Source of the DNA: Bradyrhizobium ontarionense
GTDB lineage: Bacteria > Pseudomonadota > Alphaproteobacteria > Rhizobiales > Xanthobacteraceae
DNA: 64,000 bases
Direction of reading: 5' to 3'
Assembly (NCBI RefSeq): GCF_021088345.1
Contig: NZ_CP088156.1
Location: 992,001-1,056,000 of the forward strand
Each line of letters starts with the position of its first letter. Position 1 is the stretch's first letter. Both the position numbers and the translations under genes were made by a program. A model generated the notes under the pieces. That model searched no databases, was not told where the DNA came from, and saw nothing but the letters and a program-made list of their open reading frames with translations. Positions 43,080-51,023 of the stretch are shown one piece after another.

Positions 43080-43124
43080 CGAGTGGATCAATCCTCCATT
43101 CGCGACTCCCTATTCACCGTTCGC
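43065..43124. repeat. Imperfect 20-bp inverted repeat at the end of the HMG-CoA lyase gene
   Basis: GCGAATGGTGAGTAGCGAGT (43065-43084) pairs with the reverse complement of 43105-43124 at 17 of 20 positions. The left arm includes the last codons and stop of the HMG-CoA lyase gene. GCGAATGGTGAATAG-type elements are, from memory, dispersed in Bradyrhizobium. It may terminate both convergent operons. Confidence 0.65.
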
Positions 43125-43130
43125 TTTTCT

Positions 43131-44489
43131 TCAGCGGCTCAGATCCGGGCCCATCACGACATCCGGCAGGTAGGTTGAGATCTGCGGCACGAAGCAGAGC
43201 AGCAGCACCGCGGCCATCATCAGCAGCACGAAGGGCAGGGTGCCCCAGATCACGTCGCGCAGGGGAATGTCCGGCGCGACGTTCCTGATGACGAAGATGT
43301 TCAGGCCGACCGGCGGGTGGATCAGGCCCATCTCCATCACGATCGTCATCACCACGCCGAACCAGATGATGTCGAAATTCGCGGCCCGCAGCGGCGGCAG
43401 GATGATCGGCGCGGTCATCAGAATGATCGAGACCGGCGGCAGGAAGAAGCCGAGCATGACGACCATGAGCAGGATCGCGGCCAGCAGTTCCCAGCGCGGC
43501 AGATGCATCGCCACGATGGATTCCGCCACTGACTGCGAGATGTGCAGGTAGCTCATCACGTACGAGTAGAGGAGCGACATGCCGATGATCAGCATCAGCA
43601 TGGTCGATTCCCGCACTGTCGCCTTCATGATCGGCGCCAGATCGGTCGGGCGCCATACGCCATAAATCAGCGCGATCAGGACGAGCGCGAGAATGCCGCC
43701 CAGACCTGCAGTCTCCGACGGCGTGGCCAACCCGCCATAGAGCGCCACCATGACGCCGGTCAGGAGCAACACGAACGGAATCACGCGCGGCAGCACGGAA
43801 AAGCGCTGGGCCATCGTGTATTCGTCCTTGGTCAGGATGTCCGACCAGGTGCCCGCCTTCTCATACGCGGTCTTTGCGCTGGCATATTCGTGCCGGAAGC
43901 GCACGACCGCATAGGCGCCAAACAGCGTGACCAGCAGCAGTCCAGGACCAATCCCGGCCAGGAACAACCGGCCGAGCGACTTCTCCGCGGCGACCGCGAA
44001 CAGGATCATCGTGATCGAGGGCGGAAGCAGAATCCCAAGCGTGCCGCCGGCCGCGATGATTCCGGCAGCGAAGCCGCCGGAATAGCCGCGCTTGCGCATC
44101 TCCGGGATGCCGGCCGAGCCGATCGCCGAACAGGTGGCGGGGGACGATCCTGCCATCGCTGCGAACAGCGCGCAGGCAAACACGTTGGCCACGCCGAGGC
44201 CGCCGGGCACGCGGTGCAGCCAGGCATGAAGCGCGGAATAGAGGTCCTGGCCGGCACGGGAGCGGCCGATCGCAGCGCCCTTGAGGATGAACAGAGGAAT
44301 CGAAAGCAGCGTGATCGACGCCATTTCCTCGTAGACGTTCTGCGTCACCGTATCGAGCGACGCAGTCGGCATGTAGATGGCCATGAACACGACCGCGACC
44401 GCGCCAAGCGCGAATGCGATCGGCATGCCCGCGAACATCGCAAACAGGGTCGCAAGTCCGTAGGAAAGCCCAATTCCGAAGACACTCAT
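43131..44489 (-). CDS. TRAP transporter large permease (DctM type)
   Basis: The 452-residue protein has about 12 membrane segments and the DctM signatures M-P-I-A-F-A-L-G, then SGSSPATCSAIGSAGIPEM read as M-A-G-S-S-P-A-T-C-S-A-I-G, G-G-T-L-G-I-L-L-P-P-S-I, and FFLPPVSIILMTAPIILPP. ATG 44489 (MSVFGIGLSYGLATL) overlaps the small permease stop. It forms the sodium-coupled translocation subunit. Confidence 0.92.
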   Translation of the reverse strand: MSVFGIGLSYGLATLFAMFAGMPIAFALGAVAVVFMAIYMPTASLDTVTQNVYEEMASITLLSIPLFILKGAAIGRSRAGQDLYSALHAWLHRVPGGLGVANVFACALFAAMAGSSPATCSAIGSAGIPEMRKRGYSGGFAAGIIAAGGTLGILLPPSITMILFAVAAEKSLGRLFLAGIGPGLLLVTLFGAYAVVRFRHEYASAKTAYEKAGTWSDILTKDEYTMAQRFSVLPRVIPFVLLLTGVMVALYGGLATPSETAGLGGILALVLIALIYGVWRPTDLAPIMKATVRESTMLMLIIGMSLLYSYVMSYLHISQSVAESIVAMHLPRWELLAAILLMVVMLGFFLPPVSIILMTAPIILPPLRAANFDIIWFGVVMTIVMEMGLIHPPVGLNIFVIRNVAPDIPLRDVIWGTLPFVLLMMAAVLLLCFVPQISTYLPDVVMGPDLSR

Positions 44490-45034
44490 CGACGCGCTCC
44501 GGTCAACGGTGTCACGATCTGCAGCAGCATCTGCAGGCAGAGCAGGGTCATGCCGGCAGCCATCAGGCCGTAGGGAATGGCGAGCGGCGGCGACCACATC
44601 GAGTTCGAGACCTGGCCATCTTCCCACGCCTCGTGCGTGAGGGTCCAGGATTTCCAGGTGAAGAACGCGCAGAACAGGAAGCTCGCGACGTCGACCAGCC
44701 AGAGCCGGATACGGTTCGCCAGCGGCGACATCAGACCGACGAAGGCCTCGATGCTGACATGGCCGCGATTTTCCTGGACGTAGGCGGCCGTCATGAATGT
44801 TGCGCCAACCAGGAGGAAGACGGCGGCCTCGTCCTGCCAGTAGTTGGCGGCCTTGAACAGCGCGCGACCCGCCACGCTGTAGCTCAGGATGATGCAGGCC
44901 GCGACCAATGCGATCGCGGCCAGAACGACGATGATGCGATTGAGCAGCGAGACGACACGCTGAAGCGGCGCCAGCAGTCCGCCGGCGCCGGTGGTGGGCG
45001 CGGGCTCGCTATCGGAGACGGGAGCGTGCATCAA
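44486..45034 (-). CDS. TRAP transporter small permease (DctQ type)
   Basis: The 182-residue protein has four membrane helices and the DctQ pattern (VLAAIALVAACIILSYSVAG R; Y-W-Q-D-E-A-A-V-F-L-L-V-G-A; R-G-H-V-S-I-E-A-F). It overlaps the large permease by four bases and abuts the substrate-binding protein gene, so the three genes form one operon. Confidence 0.9.
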   Translation of the reverse strand: MMHAPVSDSEPAPTTGAGGLLAPLQRVVSLLNRIIVVLAAIALVAACIILSYSVAGRALFKAANYWQDEAAVFLLVGATFMTAAYVQENRGHVSIEAFVGLMSPLANRIRLWLVDVASFLFCAFFTWKSWTLTHEAWEDGQVSNSMWSPPLAIPYGLMAAGMTLLCLQMLLQIVTPLTGARR

Positions 45035-46057
45035 TCAGGCCGCGACGTCGGAAGCGAGCTTCAACAGTTTGGCGGCGTTGGCAGTCTTGCCGCCGTAATC
45101 CTTCCAGGCGGTATCGCGGGCGATGTCGCGCCATTTGCCCACGGTCTCGACGTCGAGTTCGCTGACCTTCGCGCCGGCCTTCTCATACACCTTGGCGACC
45201 TCGACGTCGTCGTCCTGCGCGCCCTTGCGTCCGAATGCCTCGAGCTCGCTGCCGACGGCCAGGATGATGTCCTGCTGGTTCTTCGGCAGCTTGTCGAAGG
45301 TTGCCTTGGACATCATCAGCGGCTCGAGCATGAACCAGTAGGACGCCTTGGCGCCGGAGGTCAGGGCCTTCGAAACCTCCTCCAGGCGGAACGAGATCAG
45401 GCTGGTCGACGAGGTGATGCCGGCGTCGCAGGCGCCGGTCTGCATCGCGGTGTAGATCTCGTTCGACGGCACGGACAGCACGGACGCGCCGGCGGTCTGC
45501 AGCACCATGTCCATCTCGCGCGAGCCGCCGCGCACCTTCATGCCCTTGGCATCGTCGGGAGTGACCAGCGGACGCGACCGGCTGGCGACCCCGCCCGCCT
45601 GCCAGACCCAGGTCAGCAGAATGATGCCCTTGTCGGCGAGGAAGTCGCTGAGCGCCTTGCCAACCGGCTCGTTCTTCCAGCGCATGCCCTGGTCGTAGGT
45701 CGTCACCAGCCCCGGCATCAGGGCGATGTTGGTCTCGGGAACCTCGCCGCCGGCATAGGGCATCGGATAGAGGCTGATGTCCAGCGCACCCTTCCGCATC
45801 GCGGAGAATTGCGCGACGGTCTTGATCAGCGACGAATTCGGATAGATCTCGGCCGCGATTTCGCCGCCCGAACGCTTCGACACCTCTTCGGCGAACACCC
45901 GGCACAGCCGGTCGCGGAAGTCACCCTTGTCGATGGTGCCGCCGGGAAACTGGTGCGAGATCTTCAGCGTGGTTGCAGCCTGGGCCGTACCGGTTCCGAG
46001 ACGCAGAATGGCCGGCGCGGCGAGAGCGGACGCGATGACGTGACGGCGTGAAAGCAT
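45035..46057 (-). CDS. TRAP transporter solute-binding protein (DctP family)
   Basis: The 340-residue periplasmic protein begins with a Tat-type signal (LSRRHVIASALAAPAILRL). It shows the DctP pattern, including K-G-M-K-V-R-G-G-S-R-E-M-D with the ligand-salt-bridge arginine and G-A-C-D-A-G-I-T. ATG 46057 has GGGGAT 6 bp upstream. Ligands of this family are usually carboxylates. The operon is convergent with the leucine catabolic operon, but a functional link is not evident. Confidence 0.9.
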   Translation of the reverse strand: MLSRRHVIASALAAPAILRLGTGTAQAATTLKISHQFPGGTIDKGDFRDRLCRVFAEEVSKRSGGEIAAEIYPNSSLIKTVAQFSAMRKGALDISLYPMPYAGGEVPETNIALMPGLVTTYDQGMRWKNEPVGKALSDFLADKGIILLTWVWQAGGVASRSRPLVTPDDAKGMKVRGGSREMDMVLQTAGASVLSVPSNEIYTAMQTGACDAGITSSTSLISFRLEEVSKALTSGAKASYWFMLEPLMMSKATFDKLPKNQQDIILAVGSELEAFGRKGAQDDDVEVAKVYEKAGAKVSELDVETVGKWRDIARDTAWKDYGGKTANAAKLLKLASDVAA

Positions 46058-46412
46058 GAGATATCCCCTGGACAACTTCTGATTGGGTTCCCGATCCGGT
46101 TCGTTGGCGCACTGGAGCCGGCTTGCTGGATTTACCTCTAGCTGAACAATACAGTTCGTTCGAGGTCAAATGCGCGGGAAGCGACATATTGCTGCGGCGC
46201 AAATGTCGGTCTGTGAATCCCTTGCGCAGGTTGTACTAACATGGGCTTGCCGGGCAAAATTGTGTCGGCCTTACCGATCACGGCGAAGCTCAAATCAAAA
46301 TTGATCGATTAAAATATCCCGTTCGCCCGTAACAACAGCCTCCGTCAGAACGTCGAGACTGAGGAACGGCGTCTCATCGCCGTCCAACCCGGTCTCTGAA
46401 GGAGCGATCATC
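46058..46412. other. Divergent intergenic region
   Basis: This 355-bp gap separates the TRAP operon (minus) from the MKKD-repeat gene (plus). It is relatively A/T-rich and must hold both promoters. A short dyad GAGAC...GTCTC lies near 46353-46373. No gene is seen. Confidence 0.5.
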
Positions 46413-46661
46413 ATGACCTATCGTAGCCGCCTCGTCCTCAGCCTCTCCGCCGCCGCACTCGCACTCAACATGGCCGCGGCGCCTGTCGCCTTCGCCGAAG
46501 ACAAGATGGGCAAGGATGACGCGATGAAGAAGGATGCGATGTCACACGACGGTATGAAGAAGGACACGATGGCCAAGGACGGCATGAAGAATGACGCCAT
46601 GTCCAAGGACGGGATGTCCAAGGACGGGATGAAGAAAGACGACGGCATGAAGAAGAACTGA
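46413..46661 (+). CDS. Secreted Met/Lys/Asp-repeat protein
   Basis: The 82-residue precursor has a signal peptide (LVLSLSAAALALNMAAAPVAFA-E). The remaining 50 residues are degenerate five-residue repeats of the type M-K-K-D-x or M-S-K-D-G. Regularly spaced Met and Asp in a periplasmic protein suggest metal (copper or calcium) binding, though no family name can be given with confidence. Codon usage is normal for the genome. Confidence 0.8.
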   Translation: MTYRSRLVLSLSAAALALNMAAAPVAFAEDKMGKDDAMKKDAMSHDGMKKDTMAKDGMKNDAMSKDGMSKDGMKKDDGMKKN

Positions 46662-46662
46662 G

Positions 46663-46786
46663 CCGATCCCATCAAGTTCGGGCGATGGGATCGGATCACC
46701 GCCCATCGCCCCGCTCTCGATTTGGTAAAGCCCTGCCGTTCAGCTCACGACCGACAGAGAGCGGGGCGCGGCCAACGCGCCCGCTC
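46663..46786. repeat. Overlapping hairpins between convergent genes
   Basis: Three dyads are stacked: CCGATCCCATC/GATGGGATCGG (46663-46673 with 46684-46694), CCCCGCTCTC/GAGAGCGGGG (46709-46718 with 46757-46766), and GAGCGGGGCGCG/CGCGCCCGCTC (46759-46770 with 46776-46786, one bulge). The last two share an arm and are mutually exclusive. They probably stop transcription from both sides. Confidence 0.6.
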
Positions 46787-46788
46787 CG

Positions 46789-47142
46789 TCACTTCTTCTT
46801 GCCGCGCGCCTTGCGCGCGGCATAGCGCGCATCGCGCTTCGCCTTCTGCTCGGCTTCCTGCTCGGCGAGACGAGCGGTAAGTTCTTCCGCCTCGCGGGCG
46901 AGCCGCTCGGCCTCGCTCGCCTTCATCTCTTCCTCGAGCCGCTTCTGCTCGGCGCGGGCCGCCTCGCGCTCGAGACGCGCCTGCTCGCGGCGGGCCGCAG
47001 CAGCCTCGCGCTCCTGCCGTCGCTTCACGACTTCGGGATCATCCGGTCCCGGCTGCGAGCGGAATTTGTCCATTATGCTCCGGCGCGCCTGCTGCGCAGC
47101 CTTCTGCCGATCGGCAAATCCGGGTTCCTTGAATGATCTCAT
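46789..47142 (-). CDS. DUF6481-like coiled-coil protein
   Basis: This 117-residue, highly charged protein opens M-R-S-F-K-E-P-G-F-A-D-R-Q-K-A-A. It continues as one long Glu/Arg/Ala helix and ends K-A-R-G-K-K-K. The start and composition match the family that databases call DUF6481. It lacks a signal peptide; the basic tail could touch nucleic acid. The function is unknown. Confidence 0.78.
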   Translation of the reverse strand: MRSFKEPGFADRQKAAQQARRSIMDKFRSQPGPDDPEVVKRRQEREAAAARREQARLEREAARAEQKRLEEEMKASEAERLAREAEELTARLAEQEAEQKAKRDARYAARKARGKKK

Positions 47143-47450
47143 GGAGACGTCGTCACTTCACTACTTGGGGTTTGGTCAAGGCTGCACGCGCCGCCACGCA
47201 ACTCTTCCACGATGTCGTGAACACGGGCAAAGGCCGGCGCGACGCCGTGTGTATAGGATCGCACGCGCAAATGACAAATGCTTTATCGTCACTCCTCCAC
47301 ATCCGCCGCCTTTGGCGCTTGCATGGCTGGCGCCGGACGCTATGTAAGCCTCCCCGTCGTGCTGGCGAAGGTCGGCCGGGTGTGAATTGCCTCACACCCC
47401 ACGGGGACTGGCGTCCCCGTCCGGTGCGCCCTCCAGCGGAGTTTACCGGT
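47143..47450. other. Intergenic, no gene seen
   Basis: This 308-bp region is upstream of both the DUF6481-like gene and the small membrane protein gene at 47451. Open frames crossing it have no initiation signals. Confidence 0.4.
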
Positions 47451-47696
47451 ATGACCTCTGTATTTCGCAGCCGCGGGCGCATGGTGCTCGTCCTCGCGCT
47501 TCTCGGTCTTGTGGTCAGCGCATTTGTGATGACTGCGGTCCTCGCCCGTCCTTCGGCGCCTCCGAGGGGCGCGCTGGGGGCGGAATGGGAATGCGGCCAG
47601 CTGTTCTGGGTCACGAGCTGCACGCGGATCGAAACGATCACGCCGGCATCGCGCCGTCAGCCCTATGGCGAAGCGGGTGGCTTGCGGCCGGTGTAG
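47451..47696 (+). CDS. Small single-pass membrane protein with two-Cys tail
   Basis: This 81-residue protein has one transmembrane helix (MVLVLALLGLVVSAFVMTAV) after a basic N-terminus. The predicted outer tail carries two cysteines (E-C-G-Q-L-F-W-V-T-S-C). The start may be ATG 47451 or ATG 47481. It is followed after 12 bp by another small membrane protein with the same layout, so the two are probably co-expressed. Confidence 0.55.
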   Translation: MTSVFRSRGRMVLVLALLGLVVSAFVMTAVLARPSAPPRGALGAEWECGQLFWVTSCTRIETITPASRRQPYGEAGGLRPV

Positions 47697-47708
47697 ACGT
47701 GAGGCCCT

Positions 47709-47885
47709 ATGAGCAAGCAGGATACAGGCAATGGGCGAGGGGGCGCGATCGCGGCTCTCGTCTTCGCGGCGGTCATGGTCGGGGTGGGCTTGTGGCTGGC
47801 CCATAGCCTCACATCGGCGAGCAGGATGCAGGATTGCCTGATGTCGGGTCGTACCAACTGCAATGTGATCGAGCCGGCGCGCTGA
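47709..47885 (+). CDS. 58-residue membrane protein with two-Cys tail
   Basis: ATG 47709 to TGA 47885 encodes M-S-K-Q-D-T-G-N-G-R, a transmembrane helix (GAIAALVFAAVMVGVGLWLA) and a tail with D-C-L-M-S-G-R-T-N-C-N. Two cysteines seven residues apart face the periplasm and could form a disulfide. It is too short for routine ORF lists. It forms a tandem with 47451-47696. Confidence 0.6.
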   Translation: MSKQDTGNGRGGAIAALVFAAVMVGVGLWLAHSLTSASRMQDCLMSGRTNCNVIEPAR

Positions 47886-48150
47886 GCGCGGGCGACGCAC
47901 CGGCCGGCTGGTGGCTGCGGCGGCGACAATTTTTTCGCTGATCCGGGCGGCGAATCAGGCCCTCTTTGCAATACCCTGGACACGGGTCGCGGACCCGCGC
48001 CGCAAAATTGTCGCGATTCTACCGGTTTGTCGGATAGAGCGTGGTGTGGCCGAATTGCCCGGCGCGTGGTCCGGCCGGATATCAGCGAGCCAAGGCCCTG
48101 CCCAGCGCAGCAACATTGCAGATGGCGGGCGAGCGAGGGGGTAGGCAAGA

Positions 48151-49011
48151 ATGACGTTGTTCGATCAAACCAGATTGTGGCTGCCGGCGATGGCGGTCCT
48201 GACCTTGATCTCGCTGCCCGCCCAGGCGCAGGATCAGGCCGGCCCAGGAGCCGGCGGTCATCCGCCGCAGGGGCGTCCACCGGGCGTTGTTCGCCAGCCA
48301 CAGGCTCCGGGTGGGCAGCCCGGTGGCCAGCCCCACGCGCTGGGCCCGCGCCAAGGCGGCCCCATGGTAGGCCAGCCGGGTGGAGCGCCGCCACGGGCCG
48401 CTATTGCGCCCCAGGGACGTCCGCCACAGCCCGTCGTTCAGGGGCGTCCGCCGGGACCAGGACCGGTAACCGCGGGCCGCGGCCCCGATGCGCGGTTCGC
48501 CCGCGGCGCCATCGGAATGCGCGATTATGGTGGACACGCTTATCGTGGCCGCGTCGGCTGGGAAGGCGGCCGCTGGCGTCACGAGGTCCATCACGGCCGG
48601 CCGGGCTGGTGGTGGGATGTCGGCGGCGTCTGGTATTATTATCCCGAGCCGATGGAGGGACCGCCGACCTACGTATCGGAGGATTACGCTGACGACGTAG
48701 TCTATGCGCCCGCCACAGCCTACGAGGCCGCGCCTCCGCCGGTTGCCTACGAACCGGCTCCGCCGCCGCCAGCTGATCCGGATCCCGGCGCCAGCGCTCT
48801 CGGCGGTGCCATCATCGGCGGGGTGTTGGGCGGTATCCTGACCGGCAAGGCTGGCGGTGCAGCCGCCGGCGCCGTGATCGGCGGCGCGACGGGTGCGATC
48901 GCAGGCGCGACCGCAGCGTCGCGGCCGGGCTATTATCTGTCGCAAGGCAATTGCTACTATCGCTATCCGTCCGGAGAGTACGTCGCGGTCGATCCACGAT
49001 CCTGCTACTGA
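48151..49011 (+). CDS. Secreted protein with Pro/Gly-rich region and C-terminal glycine zipper
   Basis: The 286-residue precursor has a signal peptide (AMAVLTLISLPAQAQDQ) and a low-complexity Gly/Pro/Gln region (about 28-110). A Trp/Tyr-rich segment follows (W-W-W-D-V-G-G-V-W-Y-Y-Y-P), then a glycine zipper (GGAIIGGVLGGILTGKAGGA) and a C-terminal Y-Y-R-Y-P-S-G-E-Y. Glycine zippers of this kind occur in outer-membrane lipoproteins and stress proteins. It probably associates with the envelope. Confidence 0.75.
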   Translation: MTLFDQTRLWLPAMAVLTLISLPAQAQDQAGPGAGGHPPQGRPPGVVRQPQAPGGQPGGQPHALGPRQGGPMVGQPGGAPPRAAIAPQGRPPQPVVQGRPPGPGPVTAGRGPDARFARGAIGMRDYGGHAYRGRVGWEGGRWRHEVHHGRPGWWWDVGGVWYYYPEPMEGPPTYVSEDYADDVVYAPATAYEAAPPPVAYEPAPPPPADPDPGASALGGAIIGGVLGGILTGKAGGAAAGAVIGGATGAIAGATAASRPGYYLSQGNCYYRYPSGEYVAVDPRSCY

Positions 49012-49205
49012 TCCGACGCGCGCTGCCGAGATGCGTCATGGGGCACTCGGCGGCGGCGCAGAATGATCAGCAGCGGCGACCACGCACGGTCACGTCGTCG
49101 GCGGCGTTGGCGCCCACGCGGGGCCGCAAATGTCCGGGGCACGACTTGGAACGAATCCTGATACGCTCTGCTTCATTGCTCGTTTAAGGTTAGAGTTGAG
49201 AGGCC

Positions 49206-49592
49206 ATGACCAAGGCGTCCAAGCTCGTTGCCGCCAAGGGCGGAAGGGTTCTCCTGGTTCGGCGCCGCATCGACGGACGCTGGATGTTTCCGGGCGGCCG
49301 CAAGCGATCCCAGGAAACCGCGAAGGATTGCCTCAAGCGCGAGATCAAGGAGGAGCTTCCAAAGCTGAAGCTCGGCCGTCTCCGGCTGTGGAAGGAAGTG
49401 ACCGCCAAGAACAAGCGGTCTGGCCGCAAGATGAGCGACGCGATCTTCATCGCCAAATACGCCAAAGGGCGGCTGGAGATCGGAGACAAGAAGGAGATCG
49501 ACCGCGCGGTCTGGCAAAAGCCTTACGGGCTTACTCTGACGCCGACCTCGCGCTATATCCGCGATCGGCTGTTTCCGCGCAAAGCCGACTAA
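49206..49592 (+). CDS. NUDIX hydrolase
   Basis: The 128-residue protein has the NUDIX box G-R-K-R-S-Q-E-x7-R-E-I-K-E-E-L with all catalytic glutamates; the usual final glycine is replaced by proline (E-E-L-P-K-L). Such enzymes hydrolyse nucleoside diphosphates linked to another moiety. The protein is basic and short. Its substrate is not predictable. Confidence 0.88.
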   Translation: MTKASKLVAAKGGRVLLVRRRIDGRWMFPGGRKRSQETAKDCLKREIKEELPKLKLGRLRLWKEVTAKNKRSGRKMSDAIFIAKYAKGRLEIGDKKEIDRAVWQKPYGLTLTPTSRYIRDRLFPRKAD

Positions 49593-49650
49593 AGTACCGG
49601 CAGCGACCGGCCTGGCGGGAACATCTGGCTGTCTCGGGCGTTGATGCGCC

Positions 49651-49845
49651 ATGACGTACGACAGCACAGCCAGATCGCCTCGCGTCCTGACGCCGGAAGA
49701 GCGCAGGGCGCGTGACGCCACCCGCCGCGCCGACGCCGAACAGGCCATGCGTGAACATGAGCAGGCTCAGCGGGCCTTCAAAGCCAATCGAGAGCGCCTC
49801 AGGGCCGAGCGGCTGGCGCGGGAGTCTGCCGAGAAGCGCGGCTGA
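49651..49845 (+). CDS. Small charged helical protein
   Basis: This 64-residue protein is almost entirely one charged helix after a short N-terminus (LTPEERRARDATRRADAEQA, then F-K-A-N-R-E-R-L-R-A-E-R-L). It follows the NUDIX gene by 58 bp. No domain is recognised. The regular heptad-like charge suggests a coiled coil. Confidence 0.6.
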   Translation: MTYDSTARSPRVLTPEERRARDATRRADAEQAMREHEQAQRAFKANRERLRAERLARESAEKRG

Positions 49846-49856
49846 AGCCGGCCGGG

Positions 49857-50279
49857 TCAGCCCGGCGGACGCGCCCGGAATGCGTTGGCCATCCGCAGGA
49901 ACGCCTGGTCGAGCAACGCATGCATGTCGCCCGTGATGTCGCAATCGAACATCGCGCGCCGCATGCACATCATCCATTCATCGCGTTCGGCATCGCCGAT
50001 CGGATAGGGACGGTGAGCGGACATGATGCAGCGATGTTCGGGCCGCTCGAAATAGAGAGCAGGGCCGCCGAGCCAGCCGCTGAGGAATTCGAACAGCAGT
50101 TGCTTGATCGGAGCGAGGTCGGCGCCATGCATGGCACGGATCCGGCTCGCGCCGGGCTCCTCGTCCATGATCGCATAGAAGCGCTCGGCGAGATGCCTCA
50201 CCCCTGTTTCGCCGCCGATGAGCTCGTAAGGCGTGGCCTCGATGATCGTTGCTTCGCTGGCTGAATTGGCTGCCGTCAT
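49857..50279 (-). CDS. Group II truncated haemoglobin
   Basis: The 140-residue globin has the 2-on-2 fold pattern: YELIGGETGVRHLAERFYAI, the group II motif LSGWLGGP, the proximal histidine in S-A-H-R-P-Y-P-I-G, and the tryptophan in E-W-M-M-C-M. I choose ATG 50279 because a FixK/FNR box at 50336-50349 would place transcription near 50301, after the TTG of the longer frame. Group II globins bind O2 or NO, and induction under low oxygen fits. Confidence 0.88.
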   Translation of the reverse strand: MTAANSASEATIIEATPYELIGGETGVRHLAERFYAIMDEEPGASRIRAMHGADLAPIKQLLFEFLSGWLGGPALYFERPEHRCIMSAHRPYPIGDAERDEWMMCMRRAMFDCDITGDMHALLDQAFLRMANAFRARPPG

Positions 50280-50335
50280 TGCATCTCGTTTCCACTCGCC
50301 CCCACGCAACCAACAAGGGGCAGGCGGGGAACGCC

Positions 50336-50349
50336 TTGATCTGAATCAA
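50336..50349 (-). promoter_or_regulatory. FixK/FNR-type box upstream of truncated haemoglobin gene
   Basis: TTGATCTGAATCAA has perfect TTGAT/ATCAA half sites with a 4-bp centre. It is centred 63 bp before the chosen globin ATG, which gives a class II start site near 50301. Confidence 0.8.
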
Positions 50350-50415
50350 AGAGGAAACATCGATGCACGCCCTGCGGCATTCGCCGCCGGCGTAAAGACG
50401 CCCTGTCCGGTCGCG

Positions 50416-50829
50416 TTAGCGGATGCTGGCCTTGACGAGGCGCTGGCGGTCGGTGTCGGCGGCGATCTGGCGCAGGGTCTGGCGCAACAGCGCGAGATCG
50501 ACAGGCTTGGAGAACGGCGGGTGGACGTTGAGGCCGAGGATCTTGCCGGCACGGACCGTGACGTCGCGGGTGTGATCGTCCGAGCCGCTGATGATGAGGA
50601 CCGGCGTGCGCGATCTCATATCCGCCAGGAGCTGCAGCACTTCCGTGCCGGAGCGCTCGCCGAGGTTCAGATCCAGCGTGATGCACTCGAAGTTGCGCCG
50701 GCGCAGCACGTTGATCGCGCCGTCCACCGAGTTCACGCCGGTCGTCGCAAAGCCCGCCTGCACGGCGATCTTGCGCAGGATCGACAGATGAACGTCGGCA
50801 TCTTCGATCACGAGAAGTTCGTTCAGCAT
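50416..50829 (-). CDS. Single-domain response regulator (CheY-like)
   Basis: The 137-residue receiver domain has the acidic pair E9/D10/D11 (V-I-E-D-A-D), phosphoacceptor D53 (LDLNLG), a serine at the conserved Thr position (I-I-S-G-S-D-D) and K108 (F-S-K-P). It has no output domain, so it acts through protein contact or phosphotransfer. No histidine kinase is nearby. A FixK box lies 65 bp downstream of its end but faces the globin. Confidence 0.9.
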   Translation of the reverse strand: MLNELLVIEDADVHLSILRKIAVQAGFATTGVNSVDGAINVLRRRNFECITLDLNLGERSGTEVLQLLADMRSRTPVLIISGSDDHTRDVTVRAGKILGLNVHPPFSKPVDLALLRQTLRQIAADTDRQRLVKASIR

Positions 50830-50989
50830 GGTCCCCGCGCGTCCTTGTGTCGGCTTCTGATGGACCCCAACAGCTTAAGAGCTGGTGTCTGAGTTGAGCG
50901 TAAATTCTTGGTCCCGTAGAATTACCGACGTATCTGCACGCTGTCGTGCGCGTGCGAGAAGATGCAGGTCTTCAGCGGCGCTGATCTTG

Positions 50990-51020
50990 GGGAGAGCTCA
51001 CATGCGCGCGCGGCTCTCCC
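50990..51020 (-). terminator. Stem-loop after the GDPD gene
   Basis: GGGAGAGC (50990-50997) pairs with GCTCTCCC (51013-51020). It lies directly past the stop of the minus-strand GDPD gene, with no clear T-run. Confidence 0.5.
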
Positions 51021-51023
51021 TAC

